From contig NZ_JYJG01000086.1 of assembly GCF_000955955.1 (NCBI RefSeq), positions 5,597 to 69,596 of the forward strand: a stretch of 64,000 nt of DNA, in the 5' to 3' direction. Positions 34,104 through 41,593 of the stretch are shown here, in pieces (position 1 is the stretch's first letter; each line of letters opens with the position of its first letter). The stretch comes from Lentzea aerocolonigenes (GTDB lineage Bacteria; Actinomycetota; Actinomycetes; Mycobacteriales; Pseudonocardiaceae). A model generated the notes under the pieces. It ran no database searches, was not told the origin of the DNA, and saw only the letters and a program-made list of their open reading frames with translations. The position numbers and the translations under genes are program-made.

Positions 34104-35564
34104 CTAGCGGGTCGGTGCTTGGTCGAGACTGAGTCCGGCGAGTGCCGCGCGCAGACCGGCGGTCGAGCCCCTGTCGTCCGCGGCTTGTTCGATCTCGGTG
34201 CCGAGATCGGGTCCGTGGAACGTGGTGGTGCCCAGCCAGTCGGACTCCCAGCGCGCCCGGTTCTGGTCCGCGAGGGTGAGTTCGACGAGCGCGGTCAGCT
34301 CCGCGATCAGCAGTCCGCGGGCGAACTCGCGCCGCACTCTCGGCGCCGAGGTCGCGGTGCCCGGCCGGGCGTCGGTGCGCAGCAACGAGGTCAGCTTGCC
34401 GTCGTCGAGCGCGTCGAGCACGGCACCGAGCGAACCGCCGCCGACGCGCACCAGGCGTCGCGACTGATCGACCCTGGTCGCGCGGACAGCGGTGTGCGAC
34501 AACGTGGCCCAGTCAACCCGCCTCTTCACGCCGAGCTCCTCGACCAGCGTGCTGACCAGGGTCTTGTCCATCACCGCGCCGTTGTCGGCGAGCAGCGCAC
34601 CGGCGGGGCGGTCGGCACCTCTGCTCGGCACGGCCAGCGCGGTGACCGCGGCGATCCGCTCCGGCAGCGGTGGGTGCGAGTCGTACTGACTGACCTGGCG
34701 CTGCGGCGGGTTCTGCCTGACCGCGTCGAGGTGGGCGCGCAGCTCCGGCGAACCGCGGAGCCCGGCGAACGCCTCGAAGATCGTCGTCGGCAGGAAGCCC
34801 GCCTCCCACGCGGGACGGAAGTGCTTGTCGTGGAACAGGCTCCAGGCGGCCTCGACCACCGGCAGCTCCTGCAGCGAACTCACCGCGGCCTCGGTTCCGG
34901 CGATCCTGGTGGCCGTGGCGTCCGCGGCGAACTCCTGCTGACGGGACAGGGACGCGGTGACCGCGAAGTAGAGCTTCGCGTAGGACACGAACATCATCGC
35001 GACCGCGACGTGGTACCAGGAGCGGTTGTTCAGCTTGGTGAGCATGCGGATCAACGCCACGCGCCCGGCCACGACCACACCGATCAACCTCGTGTCGCGG
35101 TTGCCGTAGTGGCCGAGCTCGTGCGCGAGGACGAAGCTCAGCTGCCGCTCGGTCATGCTCGCGAGCAGCGGCGCGCCCACGTACATCCGCCGGGTGGACG
35201 CCACGAGACCGAGCAGCCTGGTGCGTTGCGACACCGCGGCGTTGGCCTCGGGCACGATGAAGATCCGGTCGGGCGGACGGGTGCCTACCTCCGCGGACAG
35301 CCTGTGCACCAACGCCCACAGCTCGGGTTCGTCCTGCTCGCCGACCAGCTCACCGCGCACCTCGTCGTCCGAGCTGCCCGCGAGCGTGAACAGGCCGCTG
35401 AGCAGCGCGAACGCCAGCATGCCGCCGATCACGGTGAACCAGATGAACCCGATCGGCCGGCCGTTGACGAAGAACAGCACGTCGACCAGCACGATTGCGG
35501 CCAGCACCACCAGCACCAGGACGTACACCCCGACCAGCAACGCGACCGCGACGACAGCACGCAT
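34104..35564 (-). CDS. M48-family membrane metalloprotease
   Basis: This 486-residue protein starts at ATG 35564 (GTG 35567 is the alternative). Two hydrophobic segments (VVAVALLVGVYVLVLVVLAA and a second with FIWFTVIGGMLAFALL) precede the protease domain. The zinc site is LAHELGHYGNRD (HExxH) near residue 170, and the third ligand is the glutamate in QQEFAADATATRI. Another hydrophobic segment lies between. This is the HtpX/Ste24 layout, which degrades membrane or secreted proteins. A C-terminal domain of about 200 residues is unusual. The genes on both sides encode related N-terminal domains (33192-34094 and 35646-35885). Confidence 0.92.
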   Translation of the reverse strand: MRAVVAVALLVGVYVLVLVVLAAIVLVDVLFFVNGRPIGFIWFTVIGGMLAFALLSGLFTLAGSSDDEVRGELVGEQDEPELWALVHRLSAEVGTRPPDRIFIVPEANAAVSQRTRLLGLVASTRRMYVGAPLLASMTERQLSFVLAHELGHYGNRDTRLIGVVVAGRVALIRMLTKLNNRSWYHVAVAMMFVSYAKLYFAVTASLSRQQEFAADATATRIAGTEAAVSSLQELPVVEAAWSLFHDKHFRPAWEAGFLPTTIFEAFAGLRGSPELRAHLDAVRQNPPQRQVSQYDSHPPLPERIAAVTALAVPSRGADRPAGALLADNGAVMDKTLVSTLVEELGVKRRVDWATLSHTAVRATRVDQSRRLVRVGGGSLGAVLDALDDGKLTSLLRTDARPGTATSAPRVRREFARGLLIAELTALVELTLADQNRARWESDWLGTTTFHGPDLGTEIEQAADDRGSTAGLRAALAGLSLDQAPTR

Positions 35565-35574
35565 CACGAACACA

Positions 35575-35615
35575 CCCCCCAGGACCGCAAGTTCGCGGTG
35601 CGGAGAGTGTGCACG
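35575..35615 (-). promoter_or_regulatory. M48 gene leader, copy of the leader at 35894
   Basis: Read on the minus strand, this holds CGTGCACACTCTC (35603-35615), a small hairpin ACCGC/GCGGT (35584-35599) and CCTGGGGG before the start codon. The same three parts, in order, precede the gene at 35646-35885. Confidence 0.6.
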
Positions 35616-35645
35616 AAATATCAACCTGCTGCGCAGCCATTACCG

Positions 35646-35885
35646 CTAACTGGCTTGCAGAGCCGTCATGGCCGCGTGGACCGCCGCCGCGTCGGGGTCT
35701 CCGGGCCTCGCGAGCCACACGTCCCGGCGGGCGGCCGCCGCGGCCAGCGCCAGCACGAGGTAGGCGCGGCGTTCCCAGTCCCGCGCGGACGCCATCGCGT
35801 CGGCGGCGGGCCTCCAGTCGTCGCGCAACGTCCCGGTGACCGCACGGGCCAGCACCGGATCCTGCTCCGGATCAACCTGCAACAT
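35646..35885 (-). CDS. Short paralogue of the TPR-like protein's N-terminus
   Basis: This 79-residue protein (MLQVDPEQDPVLARAVTG) aligns with the N-terminal 30-110 region of the protein at 33192-34094: EQDPVLARAV versus EEDPVLARAI, then WRPAADAMASARDWERRA versus WQPACSAMGSTWGDWNRRA. It lacks the rest. ATG 35885 is preferred over ATG 35912 because the CTGGGGG ribosome binding site and hairpin match the M48 leader; the longer start would fall inside that hairpin. It lies in line with the serine hydrolase, M48 and TPR genes, all on the minus strand. It may be a domain duplication that remained functional, or a remnant. Confidence 0.65.
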   Translation of the reverse strand: MLQVDPEQDPVLARAVTGTLRDDWRPAADAMASARDWERRAYLVLALAAAAARRDVWLARPGDPDAAAVHAAMTALQAS

Positions 35886-35893
35886 CCGCCCAA

Positions 35894-35934
35894 CCCCCAG
35901 GTACCGCACCATTGCGGTTCAGAGAGTGTGCACG
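35894..35934 (-). promoter_or_regulatory. Leader of the short paralogue gene, overlapping the serine hydrolase end
   Basis: The 13-base GAGAGTGTGCACG (35922-35934), the ACCGC/GCGGT hairpin (35903-35918) and CCTGGGGG repeat the M48 leader. Here the 13-mer also encodes the last residues (Val-His-Thr-Leu) of the serine hydrolase. Confidence 0.6.
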
Positions 35935-36905
35935 GCGCTCCGCCAGAAATCACGCATGTGGTCCGGAGCGGTGGGACTCGTCATGGCCGTGCGGGTGAGC
36001 AGGATCGTGATCAGGTTCTGCGACGGGACGACGTGGGACGCGGTGCCGGAGCCGCCGACCCAGCCATAACGGCCGCGGACGTTCCACGGGTCGATCTCGG
36101 CGATGTCCACGCTGCCGCCGAAGCCCCAGCCCTGGCCCTCCAGGAAGAGCTTCGCCTCCTCGCGCTCCTGAGCGGTCGTGACGTCGACCGCGAGCTTCGG
36201 GAGCAGCCCGCTCGACACCAGGTACCTGTTGAACGCCAGCAGGTCGTCCACAGTGGACTGCAGACCGCCCGCGCCGGACGGCAGGACCTCGCTGAGGAAG
36301 CTGGTGTTCGTCATGCCGGCCGGGGCGCAGAGGCGTTCGGCGAGGAAGGCGGGCAGCGAGCCGGTGACTCGGTGCAGCAGGACGCCGAGCACGTCGTACG
36401 AGGTGTTGTAGAGCCAGCCGTCGCCGGGCTGGTGCAGCAGCGGCACGTCGGCGAGGTGCTTCAACCACTCCTGGGGCTCCGGCAGGTCTGGACGGCCGTG
36501 CAGATGCGCCTCTTCGAAGAGCTTCGCGGTGGCGGGCAACGAGAAGTCCGCCGTGAAGCCCCAGCCCGACCGGGACGCGAGCAGGTGCTCGACGGTGATC
36601 GGCCCGGCAGCGGGCACGACGTCGTCGATCGGGCTTTGCGGCGTGCGGACGACGACGGGGTTCGCCAGTTCCGGCAACCACTTCGCGATCGGGTCGGACA
36701 GAGCGATCGTGCCGTCCTCGACGAGCAGCATCGCGGCGGCCGCGACGACCGGCTTGGTCACCGAGGCGACCGGGAAGATCGACTCCCTGGTGTCCTCGCC
36801 GATCGACGCGACCTCGACGTCGTCACCTCGGGCGATGAGCGCGACCGCGTCCGGCACCGTCTCGCGGTGAGCTTCCAGAACTGCCTGCAAAGTCATGTCC
36901 GCCAT
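35919..36905 (-). CDS. Serine hydrolase, beta-lactamase/class C family
   Basis: This 328-residue protein has the penicillin-binding-protein-like fold of the beta-lactamase family (Pfam Beta-lactamase). The active-site SxxK is VASVTKPV near residue 48 and the Tyr motif is YNTSYDVLG near 168; HLLASRSGWGF and GYGW-type loops (GRYGWVGGSGT) fit EstB-like esterases. There is no signal peptide, so a cytoplasmic esterase or D-aminopeptidase-like enzyme is more likely than an antibiotic-resistance beta-lactamase. It starts at ATG 36905 with GGAG close upstream. It is 50 bases downstream of fadA2 on the same strand and may be co-transcribed. Confidence 0.9.
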   Translation of the reverse strand: MADMTLQAVLEAHRETVPDAVALIARGDDVEVASIGEDTRESIFPVASVTKPVVAAAAMLLVEDGTIALSDPIAKWLPELANPVVVRTPQSPIDDVVPAAGPITVEHLLASRSGWGFTADFSLPATAKLFEEAHLHGRPDLPEPQEWLKHLADVPLLHQPGDGWLYNTSYDVLGVLLHRVTGSLPAFLAERLCAPAGMTNTSFLSEVLPSGAGGLQSTVDDLLAFNRYLVSSGLLPKLAVDVTTAQEREEAKLFLEGQGWGFGGSVDIAEIDPWNVRGRYGWVGGSGTASHVVPSQNLITILLTRTAMTSPTAPDHMRDFWRSAVHTL

Positions 36906-36955
36906 CCTTACTCCTGTTCGGGTTCGGATGGTTGGACTTCAGCAGTCGCCGAAAC

Positions 36956-38161
36956 TCATCGCTCCAGGATCGCCGTGATGCCCTGACCGCCGGCCGCGCA
37001 GATCGACACGAACCCGCGCCCGCTGCCCTTCTGGTGCAGCAGCTTGGCGAGCGTCGCCACGATCCGGGCGCCGGTGGCGGCGAACGGATGCCCTGCGGCC
37101 AGCGAGGATCCGTTGACGTTCAGCTTGGCGCGGTCGATCTCGCCGAGGTCCGTCTCCCAGGCCTTCAGCGTGGCGAGCACCTGGGACGCGAACGCCTCGT
37201 GCACCTCGTAGAAGTCGAACTCCTGCAGCTTCAGCCCGGCCTTGTCGAGCATGCGCGGCGCGGCGTGGACCGGCGCCATGAGCAGGCCCTCGTCCCCGTG
37301 CACGTAGTCGACGGCGGCTGTCTCGGCGAACGTCAGGTAGGCCAGCACGGGGAGTTTCCTGGCCTTTGCCCACTCCTCGGTCGCGAGCAGCACCGCGGAG
37401 GCGCCGTCGGAGAGCGGCGTCGAGTTGCCCGCGGTCATCGTGTCGCCGAAGACCGGCTTGAGCTTGGCGAGCTTCTCGGCGGAGCTGTCCGGGCGCAGGT
37501 TCTGGTCGCGGGTCAGGCCCAGGTACGGCGTGACGAGGTCGTCGAAGAAGCCCTCGTCGTAGGCGCGCGCGAGGTTCTGGTGGCTGCGCGCGGTGAGCTC
37601 GTCCTGGTCCTCGCGGGCGATGCCGTACTTGGCCGCGGTGATGGCCGCGTGCTCCCCCATCGACATGCCGGTGCGCGGTTCGCCGTTGCGCGGCAGGTGC
37701 GGGACGACGTGGCCGGGGCGCAGCTTGGTCAGCAGGCTGACCTTGCGGGTGCGGTTGAACTCCAGCAGCAGCTTGCGGAAGTTCTCGTTGACGCCGATCG
37801 GGGCGTCGCTGGTGGTGTCGACGCCGCCCGCGATGCCCGCCTCGATCTGGCCGAGCGCGATCTTGTTGGCGACCGCGATGATCGCCTGCAGACCGGTGCC
37901 GCACGCCTGCTGGAGGTCGTACGCCGGAGTTTCGGGGCTGAGCTTGCTGCCCAGGACCGACTCGCGGACGAGGTTGAAGTCGCGCGAGTGCTTGAGCACG
38001 GCGCCCGCGACCACCTCGCCGAGGCGCTCTCCCTGCAGGCCGAAGCGGCTGACCAGGCCGTCGAGCACCGCGGTGAACATGTCCTGGTTCGACGCGGTGG
38101 CGTACGGGCCGTTCGAGCGGGCGAACGGGATGCGGTTGCCGCCGATGATCGCTACTCGCAT
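36956..38161 (-). CDS. fadA2: Acetyl-CoA acyltransferase (thiolase), FadA2-like
   Basis: This 401-residue thiolase completes beta-oxidation by cleaving 3-ketoacyl-CoA. Catalytic residues are in place: Cys in DLQQACGTGLQAI (about 89), His in YEVHEAFASQVL, NVNGSSLAAGHPFAATGARI with its His, and Cys in CAAGGQG near the end. The N-terminus AIIGGNRIPFARSNGPYATA and GGVDTTSDAPIG match mycobacterial FadA2 (recalled). It is divergent from fabG4, as in the mycobacterial Rv0242c-Rv0243 pair, and two YTACTNNNNAGTAR operators fill the 47-base gap. Confidence 0.94.
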   Translation of the reverse strand: MRVAIIGGNRIPFARSNGPYATASNQDMFTAVLDGLVSRFGLQGERLGEVVAGAVLKHSRDFNLVRESVLGSKLSPETPAYDLQQACGTGLQAIIAVANKIALGQIEAGIAGGVDTTSDAPIGVNENFRKLLLEFNRTRKVSLLTKLRPGHVVPHLPRNGEPRTGMSMGEHAAITAAKYGIAREDQDELTARSHQNLARAYDEGFFDDLVTPYLGLTRDQNLRPDSSAEKLAKLKPVFGDTMTAGNSTPLSDGASAVLLATEEWAKARKLPVLAYLTFAETAAVDYVHGDEGLLMAPVHAAPRMLDKAGLKLQEFDFYEVHEAFASQVLATLKAWETDLGEIDRAKLNVNGSSLAAGHPFAATGARIVATLAKLLHQKGSGRGFVSICAAGGQGITAILER

Positions 38162-38174
38162 GCCGGCATACTAC

Positions 38175-38204
38175 CTACTAGCGGGTAGACTTACTAGCGA
38201 GTAG
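38175..38204. promoter_or_regulatory. Paired operators between fadA2 and fabG4
   Basis: CTACTAGCGGGTAG (38175-38188) and TTACTAGCGAGTAG (38191-38204) are 16 bases apart, start to start. They end 14 bases from the fadA2 start and 5 bases from the fabG4 ATG, so repressor binding would cover both transcription and translation starts. Confidence 0.75.
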
Positions 38205-38208
38205 GTTG

Positions 38209-39450
38209 ATGCTCGTGGACAGGTACCAGAAGTTCGCCTCTTCGGGGCTGGGACGCCAGCTCGTGCGCAGGCTCGGCCTGCCGAACCCGTATCCACTGCG
38301 CCGCGACGCCGCTCTGGCCACACCTGTGCTGGTCGGTGGCGCTTCTCGGCTGCCCTTCCTGAAGCAGCTCGAAACAGGGCCTGCGCCTTATGGCGCGTTG
38401 GTGTTCGACGCTTCTGACATCGTTGCCGTGTCCGACCTGCGGCAGCTGCACGACTTCTTCCACCCGACGATCACGCAGCTCGGGCCGTGCGGGCGGGTGA
38501 TCGTCATCGGGCGGTCACCGGACTCCGTGGCACAGCGGGCTCTCGAAGGCTTTGTGCGGTCTGTCGGCAAGGAGCTGCGACGGGGCGGCACGGCGAACCT
38601 GGTCCACGTGGCGGACGGCGCGGAGGACGGGGTCGAGTCCACGCTGCGGTTCCTGCTGTCCGGCCGGTCGGCGTACGTGTCCGGCCAGGTCATCCACGTT
38701 TCCTCGGTATCTCCAGTTGGGACGCTGGAAGGCAAGGTCGCACTGGTCACGGGTGCTTCGCGCGGCATCGGTGCGGCGATCGCGACGGTGCTCGGACGCG
38801 AGGGCGCGCACGTCGTGTGCCTGGACGTTCCGGCGGCCGGCGATGAACTTTCGAAGGTCGCGAACTCCGTCGGCGGGTCGGCGTTGCAGCTCGACATCAC
38901 CGGTGATCCCGCGCGGCTGACGTCGTATCTGCTGGAGCGGCACGGCGGCGTGGACGTCGTTGTGCACAACGCGGGCATCACACGTGACAAGACGTTGGCG
39001 CGCATGGATTCCTCGCTGTGGGACTCCGTGCTGGAGGTCAACCTGGCCTGCCAGGAGCGGATCAACGCGGCACTGCTCTCGGAGAACGTGCTCCGGGAGG
39101 GCGGGCGGATCGTCGGGGTGTCGTCGATCGCCGGAATCGCGGGCAACGTCGGCCAGACCAACTACGCCACCTCGAAGGCGGGCGTGATCGGGATGGTGCA
39201 GACGCTGGCGCCGGTGCTGGCTGCTCGCGGGGCCACGATCAACGCCGTCGCGCCCGGTTTCATCGAGACGAAGATGACCGCGGCCGTGCCGTTCGCGACG
39301 CGCGAGGTCGGGCGGCGGATGAACAGCCTTTCGCAGGGCGGGCTGCCGGTCGACGTCGCCGAGACCGTGGCGTGGTTCGCGTCGCCGGGCTCTGGCGGCG
39401 TGAACGGGAACGTCGTGCGGGTGTGCGGCCAGATGCTGTTGGGGGCGTGA
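38209..39450 (+). CDS. fabG4: High-molecular-weight 3-oxoacyl-reductase, FabG4-like
   Basis: This 413-residue protein joins an N-terminal flavodoxin-like domain (about 1-195) to a C-terminal SDR domain, the HMwFabG architecture of M. tuberculosis FabG4. SDR motifs are TGASRGIGAAIATVLG, HNAGITRDKTLARM, the catalytic serine in GVSSIAGIAGNVGQ and the NYATSKAGVIGM Tyr-Lys pair. It reduces 3-oxoacyl-CoA or -ACP, probably using NADH in this group. ATG 38209 is used; the operator ends just upstream. The stop overlaps the htdX ATG by one base, so the two are coupled. Confidence 0.94.
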   Translation: MLVDRYQKFASSGLGRQLVRRLGLPNPYPLRRDAALATPVLVGGASRLPFLKQLETGPAPYGALVFDASDIVAVSDLRQLHDFFHPTITQLGPCGRVIVIGRSPDSVAQRALEGFVRSVGKELRRGGTANLVHVADGAEDGVESTLRFLLSGRSAYVSGQVIHVSSVSPVGTLEGKVALVTGASRGIGAAIATVLGREGAHVVCLDVPAAGDELSKVANSVGGSALQLDITGDPARLTSYLLERHGGVDVVVHNAGITRDKTLARMDSSLWDSVLEVNLACQERINAALLSENVLREGGRIVGVSSIAGIAGNVGQTNYATSKAGVIGMVQTLAPVLAARGATINAVAPGFIETKMTAAVPFATREVGRRMNSLSQGGLPVDVAETVAWFASPGSGGVNGNVVRVCGQMLLGA

Positions 39451-40223
39451 TGTTGCTGCGTGCCGCCCTGACGTCGTTCCGGCGTGGGGAAACCCTTGCG
39501 GCCCAGCCGGTTTCGGGGACGTTCGACGTCTCGCTGAAGCATCTCGCGGCCTACAACGCGGTGTGCGGGTTCGGGTTGCGCGACGCGTTGCCGCTGACCT
39601 ATCCGCACGTGCTGGGCTTTCCGTTGCAGATGAAGCTGATGACGGGCTCGGGGTTCCCGTTCCCGTTGCCCGGCCTGGTGCACATCGCGAACCGGATCAC
39701 GCAGTCGCGGCCGTTGACGTTGGACGAGCCGCTGGAGATCACGGTGACCGCACGCGATCTCCGTCCGCATCCGCAGGGCACGCAGGTCGACGTGGTGACG
39801 TCGGTTTCCGGTGTGTGGGAAGGCGTTTCGACCTACCTGCGCCGGACAGGAGGCGGGTCTTCCGGGACTGAGGAGCTGGAACGGCCGGTCGGGTCGGCGG
39901 TGTGGCGGGTGCCCGCGGACATCGGGCGCCGGTACGGGGCCGTGTCCGGCGACCGCAACCCCATCCACCTCCACCCGGTGAGCGCCCGGCTGTTCGGGTT
40001 CAAGCGGGCCATCGCGCACGGGATGTGGACGAAGGCGCGCTGCCTGGCCGCGCTGGAGGGCCGGCTGCCAGAGGCCGTGACGGTGGACGTCCGGTTCAAG
40101 AAGCCGCTGCTGATCCCGGGGCGTGTCGAATTTTCGGCCTCCGAGGTTTCCGGCGGCTGGGAGTTCGGCGTGTGGGGCAAAGGACCCCACTTGCTGGGTT
40201 CAGCCCAAGATCTAACGCCGTGA
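39450..40223 (+). CDS. htdX: MaoC-type 3-hydroxyacyl-thioester dehydratase, HtdX-like
   Basis: This 257-residue protein is a double hot-dog enzyme. The C-terminal MaoC motif, YGAVSGDRNPIHLHP with catalytic Asp and His (about 170-185), and GFKRAIAHGMWTKAR are clear; the N-terminal half has a degenerate hot-dog. It hydrates or dehydrates 3-hydroxyacyl/enoyl thioesters between the FabG4 and FadE5 steps. It follows fabG4 with a TGATG overlap, as in mycobacterial fabG4-htdX. Its last 12 bases overlap the convergent TetR gene. Confidence 0.93.
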   Translation: MLLRAALTSFRRGETLAAQPVSGTFDVSLKHLAAYNAVCGFGLRDALPLTYPHVLGFPLQMKLMTGSGFPFPLPGLVHIANRITQSRPLTLDEPLEITVTARDLRPHPQGTQVDVVTSVSGVWEGVSTYLRRTGGGSSGTEELERPVGSAVWRVPADIGRRYGAVSGDRNPIHLHPVSARLFGFKRAIAHGMWTKARCLAALEGRLPEAVTVDVRFKKPLLIPGRVEFSASEVSGGWEFGVWGKGPHLLGSAQDLTP

Positions 40224-40847
40224 CGGCGGGTGCCAGACGTTGCCGTCGACGAGGTCGCCGAAGCCCATCCAGACGAGGTTCATGAGGCGTGCGGCGACGA
40301 CCCCGGCGGGTTCCTCCGGGTGATCGAGCCACCACTCGGCCAGTGACTCACCGGCCCCGACCAGCGCGGCGGCCAGCGACTCGGCTTCGAGCTTGGTCGC
40401 CGGCGCCTTCGTTGACTGGGTGAGCAGCGCCGCGACCAGCGACACCGCACGGGTGCGCATGTCCGTGAGCTCGACCGCGAACGGCCCGCCCTGGGTCGAC
40501 GCCTGGCGGTGCAGCACCATCCAGCTGGCCCGGTTCTCGCCGACGAACCCGAAGAACGCCCGCAGCCCGCTCCACAGCTGGACGTCGGGTTCCTGGTCGG
40601 GCTCGACGCCAGTCGCGATGGCCTCCATCATCCGCGTGGCCTCACGCCGGATGCAGGTCGCGAACAGCTCTTCCTTCGACCCGAGGTACGCGTAGAGCAT
40701 GGGCTTGGAGATGCCCGCGACGTCGGAGATCTCGTCCATCGAGGCGGCGTGGAAGCCGAGCCGCGAGAACACGTCGACGGCGGCGTCCATGATCTGCCGC
40801 TCACGCACTGCGCGTGGCAAGCGCTTGGCTCGACCTTCTGTGCGCAT
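40212..40847 (-). CDS. TetR-family regulator of the lipid locus
   Basis: This protein of about 211 residues has a TetR helix-turn-helix: RERQIMDAAVDVFSRLGFHA, then EISDVAGISKPMLYAYLGSKEEL. The ligand domain is long-helical (FFGFVGENRASWMVLHRQAS). The start is ATG 40847 or GTG 40850. It faces the SCP2 gene across two YTACTNNNNAGTAR palindromes, and the same sites control fadA2/fabG4 and fadE5. It is therefore the likely repressor of all, released by an acyl-CoA or sterol-derived ligand; this is inference. Confidence 0.92.
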   Translation of the reverse strand: MRTEGRAKRLPRAVRERQIMDAAVDVFSRLGFHAASMDEISDVAGISKPMLYAYLGSKEELFATCIRREATRMMEAIATGVEPDQEPDVQLWSGLRAFFGFVGENRASWMVLHRQASTQGGPFAVELTDMRTRAVSLVAALLTQSTKAPATKLEAESLAAALVGAGESLAEWWLDHPEEPAGVVAARLMNLVWMGFGDLVDGNVWHPPSRR

Positions 40848-40900
40848 CACACCCCCTCGGTTCAGAGGAGCAAGATTATCCGATCGGGTTGCCGCCGTAC

Positions 40901-40930
40901 CTACTCGACAGTAGTCTTACTCGCGAGTAG
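40901..40930. promoter_or_regulatory. Paired operators between TetR and SCP2 genes
   Basis: CTACTCGACAGTAG (40901-40914) and TTACTCGCGAGTAG (40917-40930) are again 16 bases apart, start to start. The second ends 18 bases before the SCP2 ATG. Confidence 0.75.
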
Positions 40931-40948
40931 GTACCAGGAGGTGTGTCA

Positions 40949-41578
40949 ATGACGCTCGACCTCACCACCGAGGCGATCGCGAAGCTCAGCCCGGCCGAGC
41001 TGATCAGCACGTTGCAGCAGATCTCGCCGGACGATCCGGCTTTGAGGGACGTGAACATCGACGTCATCGCCCGTGGAATCGACCCCAAGAAGCTCGGCAA
41101 GACCGACTTCGCGGCGTTGCTGAACGCGTTGGGCGCGCTGGCCGACGGCGGCGCGGACCTCGACCTCTCGAAGATGGACCCGTCCAACTTCGCCCGGATC
41201 ATCTCGCGCGCCTCGAAGGACCAGATCGAGGCCGTCGTGGCCGATCCCGCGTTGCGCACGCGGGTGCTGGACGAGGTGTTCCGGCGCATGGAGGTCCACT
41301 TCCGCGCGGACCGGGCCGGCGCCACGCGGGCCGTCGTGCACTTCCACGTGCTGGAAGACGTCTACGAGGCCATCATCGAAAACGCTGAATGCACGATCAA
41401 CAAGGGCGTCACGCGTGAGGCTCGCGCCATCGTGACCTTGACGCCCGCCGATTTCCTGAAGCTCGCGACCGGCAACGCCTCCGCCCCCGTGCTGTTCATG
41501 ACGGGCAAGCTGAAGGTGAAGGGCGACCTGGGGTTCGCGGCCGGCTTCATGAGCCTGTTCAACATCCCGAAGGCCTGA
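40949..41578 (+). CDS. SCP2 sterol-carrier-domain protein
   Basis: This 209-residue protein starts at ATG 40949 behind AGGAGG. An N-terminal helical part (LSPAELISTLQQISPDDPAL) precedes an SCP2 fold (about 110-209: AVVHFHVLEDVYEAIIENA, then a TREARAIVTLTPADFLKLAT segment, ending in GKLKVKGDLGFAAGF). The SCP2 pocket binds lipids or acyl-CoA esters. It lies 15 bases before an acyl-CoA dehydrogenase gene and shares its promoter and operators, so it probably handles that enzyme's lipid substrate. Confidence 0.9.
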   Translation: MTLDLTTEAIAKLSPAELISTLQQISPDDPALRDVNIDVIARGIDPKKLGKTDFAALLNALGALADGGADLDLSKMDPSNFARIISRASKDQIEAVVADPALRTRVLDEVFRRMEVHFRADRAGATRAVVHFHVLEDVYEAIIENAECTINKGVTREARAIVTLTPADFLKLATGNASAPVLFMTGKLKVKGDLGFAAGFMSLFNIPKA

Positions 41579-41593
41579 CGGAGAGGTTTTGCA

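Noticed and set aside
32988..36986. A 1332-residue open frame on the plus strand
   Set aside because: It lies antisense to several well-supported minus-strand genes (TPR protein, M48, serine hydrolase) and is made of Arg/His/Val-rich low-complexity text with no domains. Long antisense frames are expected in such GC-rich DNA.
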